Shown piece by piece: positions 1 to 13,920 of a stretch of DNA of 64,000 nt. A model generated the notes under the pieces. That model saw nothing but the letters and a program-made list of their open reading frames with translations, searched no databases and was not told where the DNA came from. Source of the stretch: Marasmius tenuissimus (Eukaryota > Basidiomycota > Agaricomycetes > Agaricales > Marasmiaceae); NCBI GenBank assembly GCA_029532415.1, contig JAQOTA010000050.1, positions 4,898,001 through 4,962,000 on the forward strand, read 5' to 3'. Position numbers and translations under genes: made by a program. Every line of letters begins with the position of its first letter. Position 1 is the first letter of the stretch.

Positions 1-407
1 ACAATTCGACGCTGCGCCGGTCATCATGAACACCCCTCTTGTACCTTCCTTGCATGACAATGGTGGTACGATAGCACCGTTACTAACAAGCCATACAACC
101 TCGATATGCCCGGCTGAGATTCTCAATAATATCAGCTTATCCCGGCGGGAAGCCTCCATCCGCTCTCTGGACGAGTCGTCCCTCAACCCACCGCTCAAGA
201 CTATCACCAGTTCTTTTTACTGGGCATGTTGGTGTTTGCGGTTGAACAACTGCTAAATGTATCGCGTTCGTCAATCTGCAAGCCTGAGGTAGTCCACATA
301 TTCCCTATGTATTATACATCCTCCCGAGATCGGTTGTGACGAAAGTCTGGTACATTATTAACGAGAGGGAAGTCCATGTAATAACAGAGCTCAAAACGTT
401 CGACACC

Positions 408-3137
408 CTACCCAATTGAGGCGGTATCACCATCCTGACCTTCCATCGGCAAACCCGACACAGGACGGTGGCTATGGATGTATCGAGGTGCTGCGCTAGA
501 AAGAGATGATCCAACCGACTTCCAGAGGCCCTCCGCCGTGATCAGAGAAGGATGTGGGGCAGCTGACTTGAACACCCGGGGGTCAAGGGAGGTGAATGGC
601 GTGAAAGATCGCATTCTGGGGGCAGGAATCTGCCTACGGGGAGCGAGCTGTGGTGCAGGTCGGCCATTGTGAACTCTGCTGTCGGCGTCGCCAGATGGTG
701 AGACGTGCCCTCCAACGTTCTGAGTGTTATCAGCGACTTGCCTGGTAGTGACGGTACTGTTAACCTCGGAGTGAATACTTGGAGCAGTATCAGCCCCGTC
801 CATTGCATTGCGAGCGAGTGAGTCAGCGCCGTTGTTACAGCTCGAGGCAGACCCGGAATTGCAAGGCCGTGGAATGTCTGCAACCGTGTCATTGCCAATG
901 GAGACATCCCTATGGCGGAGATCCTACCGGTAGGTTGATAAAATGGCAGAGTGGGAATACGAAACAATGTCACACCTGATCCGGAAGATCTAGCTCGCCG
1001 GGTTCTGTACTATGATCTCCGCTGATGGCGGGTCCATCCTCCCGATCACATGGCGGCCCCTGTATTTGATCACTACCACCGGGATCCACGTCCCCGACTG
1101 GTTGTTGGTCTTGCGTGTTTGATGGGTCTTCTGAGTCAGCTTCGCTGAAGCCATTGTGACATTTTTGCTCTACGTTGAGGTCAAAAAAATGAGTGACGTG
1201 ATTAAGAGTTAGCAGCGCACCTTGGAGAACCTCTTTGAATCGATCTGAGTCGTTAGTCGGCTGGAAAATACGCTGATCATGTCCAAGGCAACGAGCGAAA
1301 TTGACGGTTTTTGGGTCAAAGCCCCGGGAGAGCTGATAGTCGTGTAAGCGTTTGTAGTCGGCGGTGGACCAGGAATATGAGCGGATACCATAATTTTTGA
1401 AACAGAGCTCAATGGGAAGGCCAAAATCGTTGCATAAATCGTTTGAAAGTCGAGATCGGCCGTCTTCATGAAGAGACCAGAAGTGGAGAGAGGAAGTCCA
1501 GCCGTCGGGGAGGTCGAGAAGAGGCGGTGGATGAATAATCAGGTAGATTGGCTGCTGGCGCCGTCGTTGGGATTTGGAAGGAGTTTTATCAAGGTGGCCG
1601 AGCAACATTGCGCGACGGCAGACGAGTTCTGCGCAATGTTAGCCAGCAAAAAATGGAGCACAGGACAATGGCGCACGATAAACACTGAGATCTTCCTTCA
1701 AAGATATTCCTCGAGAATTGAATATGCTTGAAGCCTGTAAAACCCAGGCCTTGGACAACTCAACATAGTCTTCTGGTTTATATTCCCCAATATTCAACCA
1801 AAGCATTGATCTTTCCTTGTCAAGTCGGAATCTGGTCCTGCATCTTTAGATGGAGTAGCATATGATTCATGAGAAGCTCACCGTGTCAAGCCATTTTCCA
1901 ACACTTTCCTCTCTACAAGGCTCCTATACTTGTTCCACCAGACATTATTTGCGAAGGCGATGGGGGTTTGGGTCAGAGTGGAAAAAATGATTGGCTGATA
2001 GGACGATTCAGGCAGGCCTGTTTCGAGCCGAACCCGCCTCCGATAAATCACTTCCACCACTGCGTCGTCAATTCCTTTCGACTTCTGACTCGCCAAGAAT
2101 CGTAAGAAAACATCTTCTTGGAGAAGGTCCGTAGTTAAAGGTAGATTCCTAACCCACAAAGTGGTTGAGGTCCATTCGATGTCTGGATATGGCCCCGTCG
2201 GACCTCGACAGATCACTCCTCGGGCAGAATCTACCCACAGCTCGTCATTGAATGTGCCCCGGCGGTCACCCAATTGCGGATGCCTCTGCGACTGTGTGAT
2301 TGATATGTTCGATTTTGGCTATTTCGGCTACTTACACATAGGTTTTTGAAGTACACCGAAGCAAGCCATCCCAAATTTCTGCTCGAGTGTGCAAACGGTA
2401 TGAGCCCTAACATGTTATACAACAGATCAGTCTGGCTTCGAGTACATGTACATATGAAGTTACTTACCACCCAAGAAAATCAGTAATGGAACTTTGGACC
2501 GGTTGAGCGCATAAAGATGCGCATTGTTCACGCATCTGTAACATCAACTTTCAGTCTACTTCGAAAGGACAAACGAATGTGATACCCACAAACGTCGTCC
2601 AGAATGGCGAGCAAAGCTGCATTTCCATTCCTGTCTCAACAGTCAGTGTCTCACAACTTGTTCAGGAGCGAGAACGCGTACCTCTGGCGCATCACGTCCG
2701 CCGTAGGCCTCCACAGTGACCATCTTTTCCATCCCATCTCCTGACACAACTTTTCCGACGAAGACGCTCCGTTCGCATTCTATGTAACCCCCTCTCTTCC
2801 AGTCAAACATGCGTTCTTCATGATATATCCTTTCGAGAAGTAGGATGTCGCTACGTTTGTATTCGCCGTACTACAAGATGCAGGCAAAGTCAACCTAGAG
2901 CACAACAGAAGAGAAAGACAGGATCAATACTCAAACACTCACCTCTTCATACTCTGCCTCCTCTTCCTCTGTCCCCCGAATGTACCGATATCGAGGTCGT
3001 GTCTGCTGGATTACCTGGTTGTTGACGGTAAAGTTCCCGAGACCGTTGTTAACATTCTGATCCCTCCTTGTCATAGAGTAGACGTCCACGGCGAGCTCAG
3101 CGCCATCAATATTTCGCTGTGTATGTGGTTGGGACAT
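408..3137 (-). CDS. Copy A: Agaricomycete-expanded protein of unknown function, complete 10-exon gene
   Basis: Ten exons can be placed with GT-AG borders and consistent phases: 3137-2943, 2870-2682, 2630-2590, 2535-2468, 2406-2336, 2285-1882, 1837-1677, 1628-1221, 1169-976 and 923-408 (stop TAG at 408-410). They sum to 749 codons. Residues 1-65 hold an Asn/Val-rich repeat-like start and end in an acidic stretch; 66-188 hold the ER/VTV segment and the ALNRSKVPLLIF motif; 189-322 hold ELWVDSARGVICRG and the DLLQEDVFLRF motif; 377-512 hold the SSLHFWSLHEDG / YSWSTADYK / YQLSRGFDPKT block. The last 240 residues are disordered and Ser/Pro-rich. I recognise these motifs from large Agaricomycete families without a known function; no catalytic motif, signal peptide or membrane segment is seen. 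Copies B, C and D share the motifs and, where I placed them, the same intron phases, which supports the model. Confidence 0.88.
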
Positions 3138-5339
3138 GTTGTCATGTCAATAGTTAGTAGTGTCGGAGGTTTCTATAGGGGCAAGACATGATTACGCAAC
3201 TATAGGTTCTCCCACGACCTTTCCCCTCCAGTGATTCCGGAAGGCCAGTGATTCTCATCGCGCGACAACTGATATAGATCTCGCTTCTAGCTTTCATATC
3301 GTCGCAGCGAAGACTCTATCTATAAGGGAAGAAACAGGGTGAGGAAGGCAGACGAGAGGTGGACCAGCTAGAATCATTGAACGAGTGTCGGGCTCGGGGA
3401 GATTGATGGGACAGCGTCAAGTTGCCATATTGGATATTGGACGAGATGTTGCTACAATCCTGGCTGGCATGAATTTGAGGGCTTCGAGGTCGAATCTCGA
3501 GGGGTAGTGTTGAACAAGTGCAATGAAAACTGAGAAAGAGAGGTTTAGGACTGTTGGGCGGCGAGCCGCGGCGGTGGGTGTTACAGACAATGAGGGAAGA
3601 ACCTTTGTCAGCGTCCGCGGCGTTGACCATGACCACCACCACCTCCTCCGTTAACAGCGCCTCTCAACCTCACTTGCTGACCCAGATTTACGTTCTCAGT
3701 CCTTGACTTTCGCGTCCCCTCGACTCGGCCTCATTCAAGCACCATCTTCAGTGTTCCAGCCCGGAGGTCGCAATCTGTCCCAATCCCATCGGAATGACGC
3801 GACAGTGACCAGCTCGATGCCTAACCCATCACTGTTTATGCACGTCGAAGTTATTGATTTTCCTCATCAACGTGTAGCTTGACAGAAATCTTGTCTTTCG
3901 AGAACCAACTCTACAATCGTACCGTTCCTGTCGCGGATGAAAACTTCAACCAGGACACTCTCTTCATCCATCTCAAATCGGCCAGGTCATTGGCGAAAGA
4001 GCTCGAGGCAACCTCTAGGAGGGTACGGAGAGGTTCGACAAGCCTGAGAGGATTCAAGCAGAGCATACGCCAGCAAGCCATGGTACGACTATGGGCGCGT
4101 TCTTGTAATTCTTCACTATCGTATCTTTCACTCATCGCCACTTTCGATAGTCGGATTGGGGCCCTGAGCTGATCATCTTACCATTCTATTGAGTTCATGA
4201 CTCGCGAGGTCAATTTTCGGTCATCCACGCTCGCACATCTTTCGACGCAAACTCCTCACAATAGTCCTTGAATCACGATACCACCGTCAAAACAACGATA
4301 TCTCCTGCGAAGAGGGCGCGTGTTTCCCTAATCAAGTGGGGATCCGAGGTCGTCGTTTCACTGTGGAGAACCCAGGTTCTTGTTATCCCCGGGAGACGAC
4401 ATCAACGTGCTGCAATGGGTGCTCACGTCCTGGGACAGCTAGTGGGATATGGTGATCCGGCGCTGTACGACCTCAAAGCGGAGATTTTGGGCGAAGACGT
4501 ACGTGCCATTTTGTTAATAAGCTCCGTTTCCTCACCTTCTCGTATCAAAGCTCATCTCATCTCTCTTGAGAATCGACGCGTATCAGACCACGAGCTGTCG
4601 AGTCCTTTCAGAATTCGCTAGCGGAATCAGATTGGTACGGTGATGGTCCACATTCTCCTTTGGTCCAACCCCCCCGGTGTTGGTAGCAATTGGATCAACC
4701 GTGTGACCTTCTCACTACCGTCACGAAAGAGGGGCATTACGACTGGACAGTAGTTGGAGCTGGCTGGTGAAGGAAGTCTAAATATGATTCGAGTTCGAGG
4801 GAAATAGTGCTTACGACGACGACGTGACGACGGTGGGCTTTCTATCCCTCAATATCTTCGACACGCAACTAAGTCTTGCCTGGTAGAAGCCGTCAGTTGC
4901 TTCCTTGTTGGCGCGTGCCAGGAGCGCAGTCAGTTTGCTGAGGGCGTAAAGAGAATGGCAGAGGGCATTGTGAAGAGGCTGAGACACCGCCCTTGTATTG
5001 CGGTATGGTGTAGCGATAACGAGAATCACTCAGTGCGGATGTATGTTCCCGTCCTTCGTGGTGCTCATGGGCTTTGTGGACGTATCTTACCTTCCGGCAA
5101 TTTTGATCTATGAAAATCTCTTACCCTCTGTCGTCACGACTTCGACAGAGCCCTTACAGTGGCCAAGGCTAGGATGCCGCGGAGCCCTCGGTAGGAGAGG
5201 TTCACAAATGGAACATCTGGGAAGACAAGGAGCTGCCGTGGCGGAGCTACACACGACTCTTGGCGATAGACTTCTCGCGTATCGAATTCCGAATCTGTGC
5301 TCTATATTGAGGTAAGAAGGTGTACGACACGACTGAGAT
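3138..5339. other. Intergenic stretch between copies A and B
   Basis: No gene model could be supported here. Short open frames on both strands (for example 3879-4172 + and 4811-5029 -) have no recognisable motif or clean splice pattern. About 3380-3640 is related to 9070-9330, upstream of copy B, in a decayed form; shared blocks read on the minus strand include a region coding for Asn-Ala-Ala/Thr-Pro-Arg next to Cys-Asn-Thr-like codons in different frames. This suggests that flanking DNA was duplicated along with the A/B genes. Confidence 0.4.
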
Positions 5340-7326
5340 TTAGTACACCTCCAAAACCTCTTCAAATTGACCTGAGTCGTCGGTGTCCCAGAAAACAAAC
5401 TGGTCAAAACCAAGATGTCGAGCAAAATCAAGAGTTTTTGGGTCATAGCCTCGGGAGATCTGGTATTCGCATAGGCCTTTGTAGCTGTTGTTGGGCCAGG
5501 AAAATGAGTGGGGGCCATCATTTTCAAAGAAGAGCTTGGTCGGAAGGCCAAACTTATTGCATGACTCGGGTGAACGTGGAGACCAGCCGTCTTCGCGGAA
5601 CGACCAAAAGTGGAGGGAGGAAGTCCAGCCGTCGTTGAGGCTGGCAGGTGGTGTAACAAACAGGTAGATTGGCGGTTGGCGCCGTCGTCGTTGGGATTTG
5701 GATGGGGATGTATGAAGGCAGCCAGACAACTGTCCGCCACGGTAGACAAGCTCTGATCAATGTCAGCGAGTGAAAAGTGGGAAGACAAGATCATGACACA
5801 CGATAAACGCTGGGATCTCCCTCCAAAGACTCTATTCCTCGAGAATGAAATATTCTCGATGCTTGTAAAATCCAGGCCCTTGCTGGGTTCTCGGGGACCG
5901 GCACATTGTCCTTTCCTGGGTCCTCCGACGCCTCATTCCAGAATCCCCCATTTAACGCAAGTTTTAGCTTGTATGCATATGGGTTAAATGAGTCTCCAAC
6001 GATGATAGCATCCTCGTTAAGTCGGAATCTACTCTATCTTCAGATAGAATAACCTAAGATTTGCGGGGATCTCACCTTACCAATACATCTCCCAACAGTT
6101 TCTTCTCTACAAGATTCCAAAAATCACTCGACCAGAGGTTATTCGCAAACGCGATGGGGGTTTGGGTCAGAGTGGAAAAAATGACCGGCTGCATGAACGA
6201 ATGAGGCAGGGGATTCCGAATATGACTCCTATAGATCGCTTCCACCACGGCGTCGTCGATTGCTTTCGACCTTTGACTTCCCAAGAAACGCAAGAAAACA
6301 TCTTCTTGAATAAGGTCCGTGGCCAGAGGTAGACTCTCGACCTCTACCCACTTTTTGCGCCAGCCGATGTTTGGATATGGCCCCTCTGGACCACGACAGA
6401 ACACTCCTCGGGTAGGATCCAACCACAACTCCGAAGAGAGGCAATGTGCGTGTTTCTACGATTGCGTGATTGAAATGCTCGATTTTGCTGCCTCGTTTAC
6501 TTACAATCAGATTGTAGAGGTGAATCTCAGCAAGCTTTCCTGAGTTCCTCAAGTGTGCGATTGGTATGAGCCCTAAAACGAATGACTATTAGTCCCGATT
6601 TTAGTCAAGTGCAAATCAAGTTGCTTACCAGCGGAGAAGATCAGTAATGGGACTTTGGACCGGTTGAGCGCAACAAGATGCGCATTGTTCACGCATCTAA
6701 AACTACAACTTCAAGCCCGCCTCAACAAAAGGACGAATGAATGCGAAACCTACAAAGATCGTCCAGAATGTTGAGCAAAGCTTTCTTTCCATCCCTGTCT
6801 TGACAGTCAGTAGCTCGAAAATTTCCTCAGAGGTCCAGAAACCCCCTACCTCTGGCGCATTACGTCCCTTGAAAGCCTCCACAGTGACTATCACTCCTCT
6901 CCCATCCCCTGCCACAACTTGTCCAATGAAGACGCTCCGTTCGCACTCCATATACCTCCCTCTCTTCCGACCAAACACATGTTCTTCATGACATATCTTC
7001 TCAAGGAGTTGTATATCACCACGTTTGTATTCCCCGTACTACCAAGATTCGATAAAAAAGTGAGTACATGACGAGGCCGTGGCTTCAATACTCACTTCTT
7101 CGTACTCTGCCTCCTCTCCCTCCGACGTCCCCCGGATGTGTCGATATGTCGATCGTGCCTGCTGAATCACTCTGTTGTCATTGTTGACGGTGAGCGTCCC
7201 GGGTCCATTGTTAACGTTGTGGTCCCTCCACGATGTTGAGTAGACGTCCCTGGGGAGCTCAGCGCCATCGATAGTTCGCTGGCCATCCTCAGCAGGGTGA
7301 AAAGGTGCGGCGGGCTGATGGGACAT
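5340..7326 (-). CDS. Copy B: same Agaricomycete family, lacking the tail exons
   Basis: Exons 7326-7096, 7038-6850, 6794-6754, 6696-6629, 6572-6505, 6455-6076, 6031-5802 and 5752-5340 give 540 codons including TAA, in frame throughout. Motifs match copy A: NNDNRVIQQAR near the N-terminus, ALNRSKVPLLIF, SELWLDPTRGVFCRG, QEDVFLRFLGSQRSK, and SSLHFWSFREDG with YQISRGYDPKT. The exon 6031-5802 is longer than in copy A (about 77 codons against 54). At the 3' end the splice donor used in A is altered by an apparent one-base loss, so the frame runs into the former intron and stops. Downstream sequence no longer resembles A, so the low-complexity tail is absent. It could still give a 539-aa protein. 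Confidence 0.8.
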
Positions 7327-10300
7327 GTCGTATCAACAGTGGGCTGCCAGAGTGCGTATAGCGTGTTTGAAGCATGTCTAAGAACCATCAGCCTTAAATA
7401 CTGAACGCTCAGAACGTGAGACATGCTGTACATTGCTGTTGGAACGTCGATCTGTCAGAACGCGGGATGGCAGGGTGAACGTTGACGTTGAAAGCTCACC
7501 AGGTAAGTAACCTTCATTAATGAAGATCGGATGTCCCATGGCTATGCCTTCTAACCTGCGTGAGTCTCCGATACTACACACCCATGCCAACGGACATGAA
7601 TATGAGACTGCTTGCTGTAGAGCACTGGCATTCGATGTCCGATAATGGGAACGAGGAACTACTCGCCGCAGAAATTTGTACATGCCGAGAAGCCACGATG
7701 GTCTCCTCGAAAGGGAGGGAAACAACGCGGCGTAAGACTGACACTGAGAGATGGGCTGTTCATTCGACAGGTGAGTGGCAGCTTGACCGTGAGCCTCGGA
7801 AAAAGAGAGCGCCGGGAGGTGGCGAAGTGCATACTGTAACACGAAGAACGAATAAGTATACGCATGAGCTCCCAGGAATTTGAAGCGATCAAGTTAGAGA
7901 GCGTCAAAAGTTCCATTCGAAACGTTTTTGAGACATAGTGAGGCGTTTCGAGGATAGGTATGTCTCGGTAGATCAGATGAGAATCAAGGAAAGATACACG
8001 ACTGCTTACCAGCCTTGCCTAGCCACTGTAAGCACCAGAATCGCGATTCGCCTCGGGACTCTTCGTCCTCGTAACCTCAGAGAGATCGAGATGGTACACC
8101 GCCAATGAGGAATCGTACAAGCTTGAGCTATATCGACGAATCCTAAGGGTATGCATTGACAGCTTCTATTAGTACATAAAAACACTTTGAACATGGTCGA
8201 GACGAGATGAAAGATCAAGAAAAACAACGAATGTGCGGCCCTCAATAACACGGAACCCCGTCATCACGCATCAACCTTCGCCGTGATCGTTGTCGTCGTC
8301 CTACCCACACTCAGGATCCCGGTTATCATCGTAACCGTATCCTCCAAGGGTTTCGGTCAACGTCCTCCCAATGTCCGACATCATGACAGTCTAGCTCCTT
8401 CGCCTCCTTCAAAGGCACTAATGAGAGCCCAACCGACATATCCATCTCGGTTCCCATGCTGTTTACGCGAGCGGTGAGAGCAACCCCCAATAGCGAACAC
8501 GCCCGTATTTGCATTCCGAGCGAGCCTAGGTAATTCCTTCATTGAGAGAACTGTAGCTTTGAGTTGCAACGGCGGAACATAAAAGTTGGAGGGAGAGCAA
8601 AAACGGTAGCGAAGGAGTCAGTACCTGACTCTGACTGAGTGGATAGAACAAAAACATGCCCGAGTAGCATCCGAGAACTTGAATTTTAGACCCAGAAGTG
8701 TTCAGCGCAACGAATCCATGGATTGGAATACTTTGAGAGCCTATACGAATATTGAGGTCGCAGGAGTTTGCGTTGGATTTGTAGATAGTCAGCCGTGGAT
8801 CTGGAATAGGGCTTATGAGGGCTGGCCGGGACCACTAACGTTTAACGACGGTGACGCAGCTGGTGAGGATGACGAGACAAATGTGGTAGAGATGGGAAGG
8901 GACGAAAGTACGGCGTGATCGTCGACGAGGAGGGTACTGTTGGTGGGATTCTGGGCGTAGGGAGACTTGGAGAGGGTTCGCCTTTCGTCATATTGGACAC
9001 AATCGTAATATGGCGGCAGCTGCGTCAACGGTGTTGTCTCGTGGGGTGACAAGTAAACTGAGATGCGCAGTTTGCCGTGGGGACATTGCTGGGACAGCCT
9101 ACAGGCGTCAAGTTGCTATTTTGGACGAAACGCGGCTAAATCTCTGAATAGACGCGGATTGCTAGCTTGAAATTGAGGATATCGAGACCCAGAGGTAGTG
9201 AAGGATGTTCGTGAGTAAATATTGTAACATTGACGGCTGAGCGCTGAGCCGTGGTGGATGTTGCAGACAACGAGCAAATAGGCTTTGTCAGCACCCGCGG
9301 CGTTGACATCAGCGCAATCTCATGGCGGCCTGGCCAAACCGCCACAACATCATCTCTGTATTGCAAGTTCTACAACCTACACGATCGCAAAACCTGAATA
9401 GGGAGGACTGGCAGACATCACTGAAACTAACCTTATCTGTGAGCGGTTTCCTGTCTTTCATTCAAGTATCTAGCTAACGCGTTTGCCAACAGGAACGGAA
9501 TTACCTCGACGGAGCTCTGATACCAGCTAGTATCGTATGAAAATAGAGGCCAAATGTGGGTGTTATACTTCGCCACACGCCAGGACGTTTAGACTGATTG
9601 TTTTTCCAGGTAGATCCGGAAGCTCGATATTTCCCTACCCTCCGATCCATCTCAACACCTAATTATCATCATCCTCAAAGCACGATCCCAACGACCTTCA
9701 CATGCAACCAGAAAGGACGAATCGAACTCCTAAACGAGAAGCCTGCCTTCAATCGTTCGACAAGAGCAGAGAGAATAGCTATCTGTTCGTTGCCGACAAT
9801 CTTCCTCTTCTCGCGATAGGAATAGACCTCTGGAACACTTGGCCTTCACTTTTGCGTCCGCTAGCTGTGCCTTCACCTCTACATGAACGTATCGACCCAG
9901 TCCCCGCTCAGCTCGGGATCCTCATTTTCCTGCCATCGACTCATGTACACTCATCTTACTCACTTGTCTCCCGCCAACCGCGACATCTCCACCAAGTTCC
10001 CTCTTACTCCTTTGACTTGGAGTTTTAGACTCGGTACCCATATAATCTCGAACTCTACCGATGCTAGGGAGTGGGAAACCAAAGCCGGCAACGCGATTCT
10101 GGCTTGGAAGGCTGGATACAGTCCAACGTGTAAAAAAAGAGGTGCGGATCGTGACTGGTACCCCCAGACGGCGGAGCAACCGGTAATTGTGGTCATTCAG
10201 CAATATGTATCCATACCAAGACACGTCCTCAACCCCACGTTCAAACTCCTGAACATGCAGCACAACCCTATCCCTCGTTGATCATCTACCGCAGTAACAA

Positions 10301-12300
10301 CTTTCTCGCCTTGTCGTGCGATGCGGTTCAAACTCCCGAGAACAATGCAGCTCGAATGGCGGTCACAGCTCGAACGTACTCAACTAACTCGTTATGGCTG
10401 TTGATCCCAGATGTATGCGTGTCCGGAGTCGGAAGCATCTGTATAGACGCATTGAGGTTGGCATACACCTACTGCATCGGTCCGTTCACTGCTCACAGCT
10501 CAGGATAATCCACTACGACATCTCATGATGACCCTTATTTACTCCATTTCCCTTCGTTATACTCGACTTCTCCTGAGCCCTTCCCACCCAATCTTCACTA
10601 TCGTCACTACAACCACGTGGATTCCAAACTCGAAACCAGGTCTTCTTTCCTCGTCGACCTCTCGTACAAGAGTCTTTCCAATGTCTTCCACCCGAATGCA
10701 CCTACCCAACGTGCCCTTCGCCACGGTGATATCGTGCATCAGGCGTGGAATCGAATTACCGAGAAACCAACCTGGCCTTGTTATCCGGAATAGGGTATTG
10801 ACGGGGATGGTAGTGCTTCAAATGGAAATTGGGTTCGACATGAGCAAGGCGAGGATATTGTTAACGAAGCCAACTCTATGACTCCGCCGTCATACACGTC
10901 CATCTCTACCAACGATACGCAATACATCTCGGCTTTCACTCGAAACCGAGTCGTCGGTACGGATTGGGTGTTTGTCTTCCGTGGCTTGCGCTATCGATTC
11001 CTCCCAACTCAGGGTGTCGTCGCGGCTAGCGAGAGGACCACTTCTTTCTTTCGGGAGGTTGTTCGGCGACATTGATGGCGTACTCTCCGTATCTAAAAGC
11101 GGAGAAATGATGGGCATGGGGCATTCGTTATCATCCTCGACGGGGATTAACCCGGACTATGGCGGCAGGTGAGGACTCATACTACCCATACCATCTCGCA
11201 CTGCTTATCTTTCTCTACCTTTCTCTAGCGGGCTATCCACCTGTCGACGTGAGGGTGATCATACAGATTGCTGGCGGTTGCTCTTCGGCGGGAGTTTTGG
11301 CTCATGAAGACATGGCCAAAAAGGATATCGGACGGTCGTGGTAGGCCGTGTCGTTTTTCCTCTACCAGGCCGGCGCTGATTTTCTGTTATTCGGGGTTCA
11401 GTAGGTCAGCAATAGCGCAAGATGTAGTTGGTGAACGTTAACGTTGAGCAATGGGATGAGAGCGAGCTTGAGCTGAAATTCCAATCTCCACTCTGCGCCG
11501 CGCTTTTGACCAATTTGAGGCCGCAGATAGTCACTCCTGCGCCCTTCAACTGGATTATACTTACGCATGTAAATAGATAAGCGCGCAACGTCTTATGGAT
11601 GGCGTTCATGTCTTTTCCTTGCGTGTATTGTCCTCATGCTTTTGAAGACTACCTCCTGTATTGATTCGATCCCAAAAAACCTGTGCGGTAAACCACCTCG
11701 GAGTCGGAACATATAGGCGAGGCACGAACGATACGGACGCCTTCGCCAGGCTGTATAACTGGGTGAGTCCCCTACAGCCATCCTGACTCTGATCATGGTC
11801 GCCTAATGTAGGGGCTCCTCAGCTTTCAGGCATACGAAGGTGTCAGTCGTGCTCTCGCAAATCAGATTCAATTTATGTGGGTAATTACTACCATCCACCC
11901 ATCAATCCCTTCCCTACCGCGGCCTGCAAACACTCTCGTCTTGTTGGTCATGGGTCCTGACTAAGGCCATGATCAAGACTACTCTAATCCCCTGGCGTAT
12001 AGCTGAGAAACCAGGCTGCAAAGGTTAAAAGCTTCGGGAATAATCGATATTTAGCGTATACTTGGACCCACAAGTCTTCACTCCGCCGCCTCCGAGCCCG
12101 GTCTGGTTTGATATGAAGAGATAATTACAGCCTGGTACCAAAAGTAAGAAAATTACATAGAACGAGTCATACTAATTCACTGCCTATAGCCACATACATA
12201 CTGGTACCTTCCAGGGAACGAGCAAAGCAAGAAGGGAGCTCGGAACAAACGGAATAGATGCCCGTATGATATCAGGTGCTGAAAAAGTTCAATATCCTGC
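7327..12300. other. Gene-poor stretch between copies B and C
   Basis: Many short open frames exist on both strands (longest about 130-180 aa, such as 9883-10281 + and 7378-7842 -), but none shows a recognisable domain, a convincing splice pattern or homology to other parts of the window. The exception is 9070-9360, a decayed relative of 3380-3640. The sequence looks like degenerate intergenic DNA. The part from about 11830 to 12300, just downstream of copy C, holds nothing I can identify. Confidence 0.4.
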
Positions 12301-13920
12301 TTAATCAATGGTGCTATCACCATCCTGATCCTCTATCGGCGAACCCGACACGAGAAGGTGGCTTTGGCCGTATCGAGGTGCTGCAGGTGCACCGCTGTCA
12401 GAGAGGGATGACCCAAACGACCCCCAGAGGTCCTCCGCCGTGGTAAGAGAAGGGCGTAGAGTCGCTGACACCCGGGGGATAAGGGAGGCGAACGGCGCGA
12501 TAATTCGCATTCTGGAAGTACGAATCAGCTTGGGCGGAGGAGTGAGCTGAACCGCAGGTCCGTCGTCGTGTACTCTGCTGTCGGCCTCGCCAGATGGTGA
12601 GACATGAGAGATGTCCACCCCTCCGACGTTGTGAGTGTTGTGGATATCGTGTCTGGTGGTGACGACGCTGTTGACTTCGGAATGAATACTTGGAGCAGTA
12701 TCAGCCCCGCCCGTTACGTTGCCAGCAGGCGAATCGGTACCATTATTACAATCCGAAGCGGACCCAGAACTGCAAGGTTGTAGACAGTCTATGACTATGT
12801 TGTTGCTGGCGGCGACATCTTTATGGAGGGGTGCAGTCAAATTAGAACTAGAGCCTTGTGCGTGTACTGTCGAACCCGGAGGGTAGCATCGTTCCGTCTC
12901 TACGGACTAGGACGGTCCGTTGGATGTCTTGACCTTACGGACAAGGTGTTATCAACGGCGGACGCTCCATCTGTATCTGAAAGACACATGTGACATTCGC
13001 CTAGTACAGCGACGCGCGAAGAGGGACTCGCGTCCCGTTGACAACCTTGAGCTTTTTTGGAGCGGGAAGTACGACGAATCGTGAAGAGTCTTTTTTTCCG
13101 GAGGGGATCCTGCAAGTACGTTGGTAAAAGTGGCAGAGGAAGGATATGGATACAATGACACACCTGATATCGACGGTCGCCGCTCTCTAGCTCTCCGGGA
13201 TGTGTAATACTGGCAACATCATCCAGTCTGATGGTTGGTGCAACCTCCCTAAGCCATTGCACAAGGCGAAGCTGAAGACTGCCCCAGGAATCTGCGTCCT
13301 CGACTGGCTGTGGGTCTGACACGTTTGATAGGTCTACTGAATCACCGCTGACGGAACCGTTGCTATTGTCGAAGACACCGAAATTCTCTGCGCAGAGATA
13401 AGTTGAAAACAAGTGACGCATTTGAGAGTTGGCGTACCTTTGAGAACTTCTTTGAATTGATATGAGTCATCAATGGGCTGGAAAATATGAACACCATATC
13501 CAAGATGTCGAGCGAAATTGATGGTTTTTGGGTCAAAGCCTCGGGAGAGCTGGTATTCATGTAGGTGTTTGTAGTCACTGATAGACCAGGAAGATGAGCG
13601 GAAGCCTCTATAGTCGGGCCAGAGGGTGCTAGGAAGACCGAAGTTGCGACATGACTTGGGTGAAAGTCGACGTTGGCCGTCTTCATGGAAAGACCAGAAG
13701 TGGAGCGAGGAGATGTTGTAGTAGTCGTTGAAGTCGGGAGGAGGTGGAAGTACGAACAAGTAAATCGATCGCTTGCGTCGTCGTCGTTGGGTTTTGAATG
13801 AGAAACCATCAAATGCCACCCAAAACCCTGCGTAACGAAAGACGAGCTCTGAGCAATGTTAGCCAGTGGAAAATGGGGGTACAAGACACTTAGACAATGA
13901 CGCACGATAAACACTCAGAT
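12301..13920 (-). pseudogene. Copy C: 3' half of a fourth family member, cut at 13920/13921
   Basis: Reading leftward from 13920, the sequence starts inside the exon equivalent to copy A 1837-1677 (codons for LSVY), then continues through the block with SSLHFWSFHEDG, SSWSISDYKHLHEYQLSRGFDPKT and the low-complexity tail (12840-12301, ADTAPSIHSEVNS as in A). Similarity to A and B stops abruptly at 13920/13921. The tail also carries about 280 bp near 12850-13125 that A lacks, placed after a DPLRKK-coding exon, which would change or end the frame. The missing 5' half matches copy D (46943-48427) exactly at the breakpoint, so C and D are best read as two parts of one gene. Confidence 0.85.

Noticed and set aside
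5108..5794. Long minus frame (228 aa) overlapping the copy B exon
   Set aside because: It is in another frame than the family motifs; the same shadow appears in copy C (13363-13914) because the exon composition is biased.
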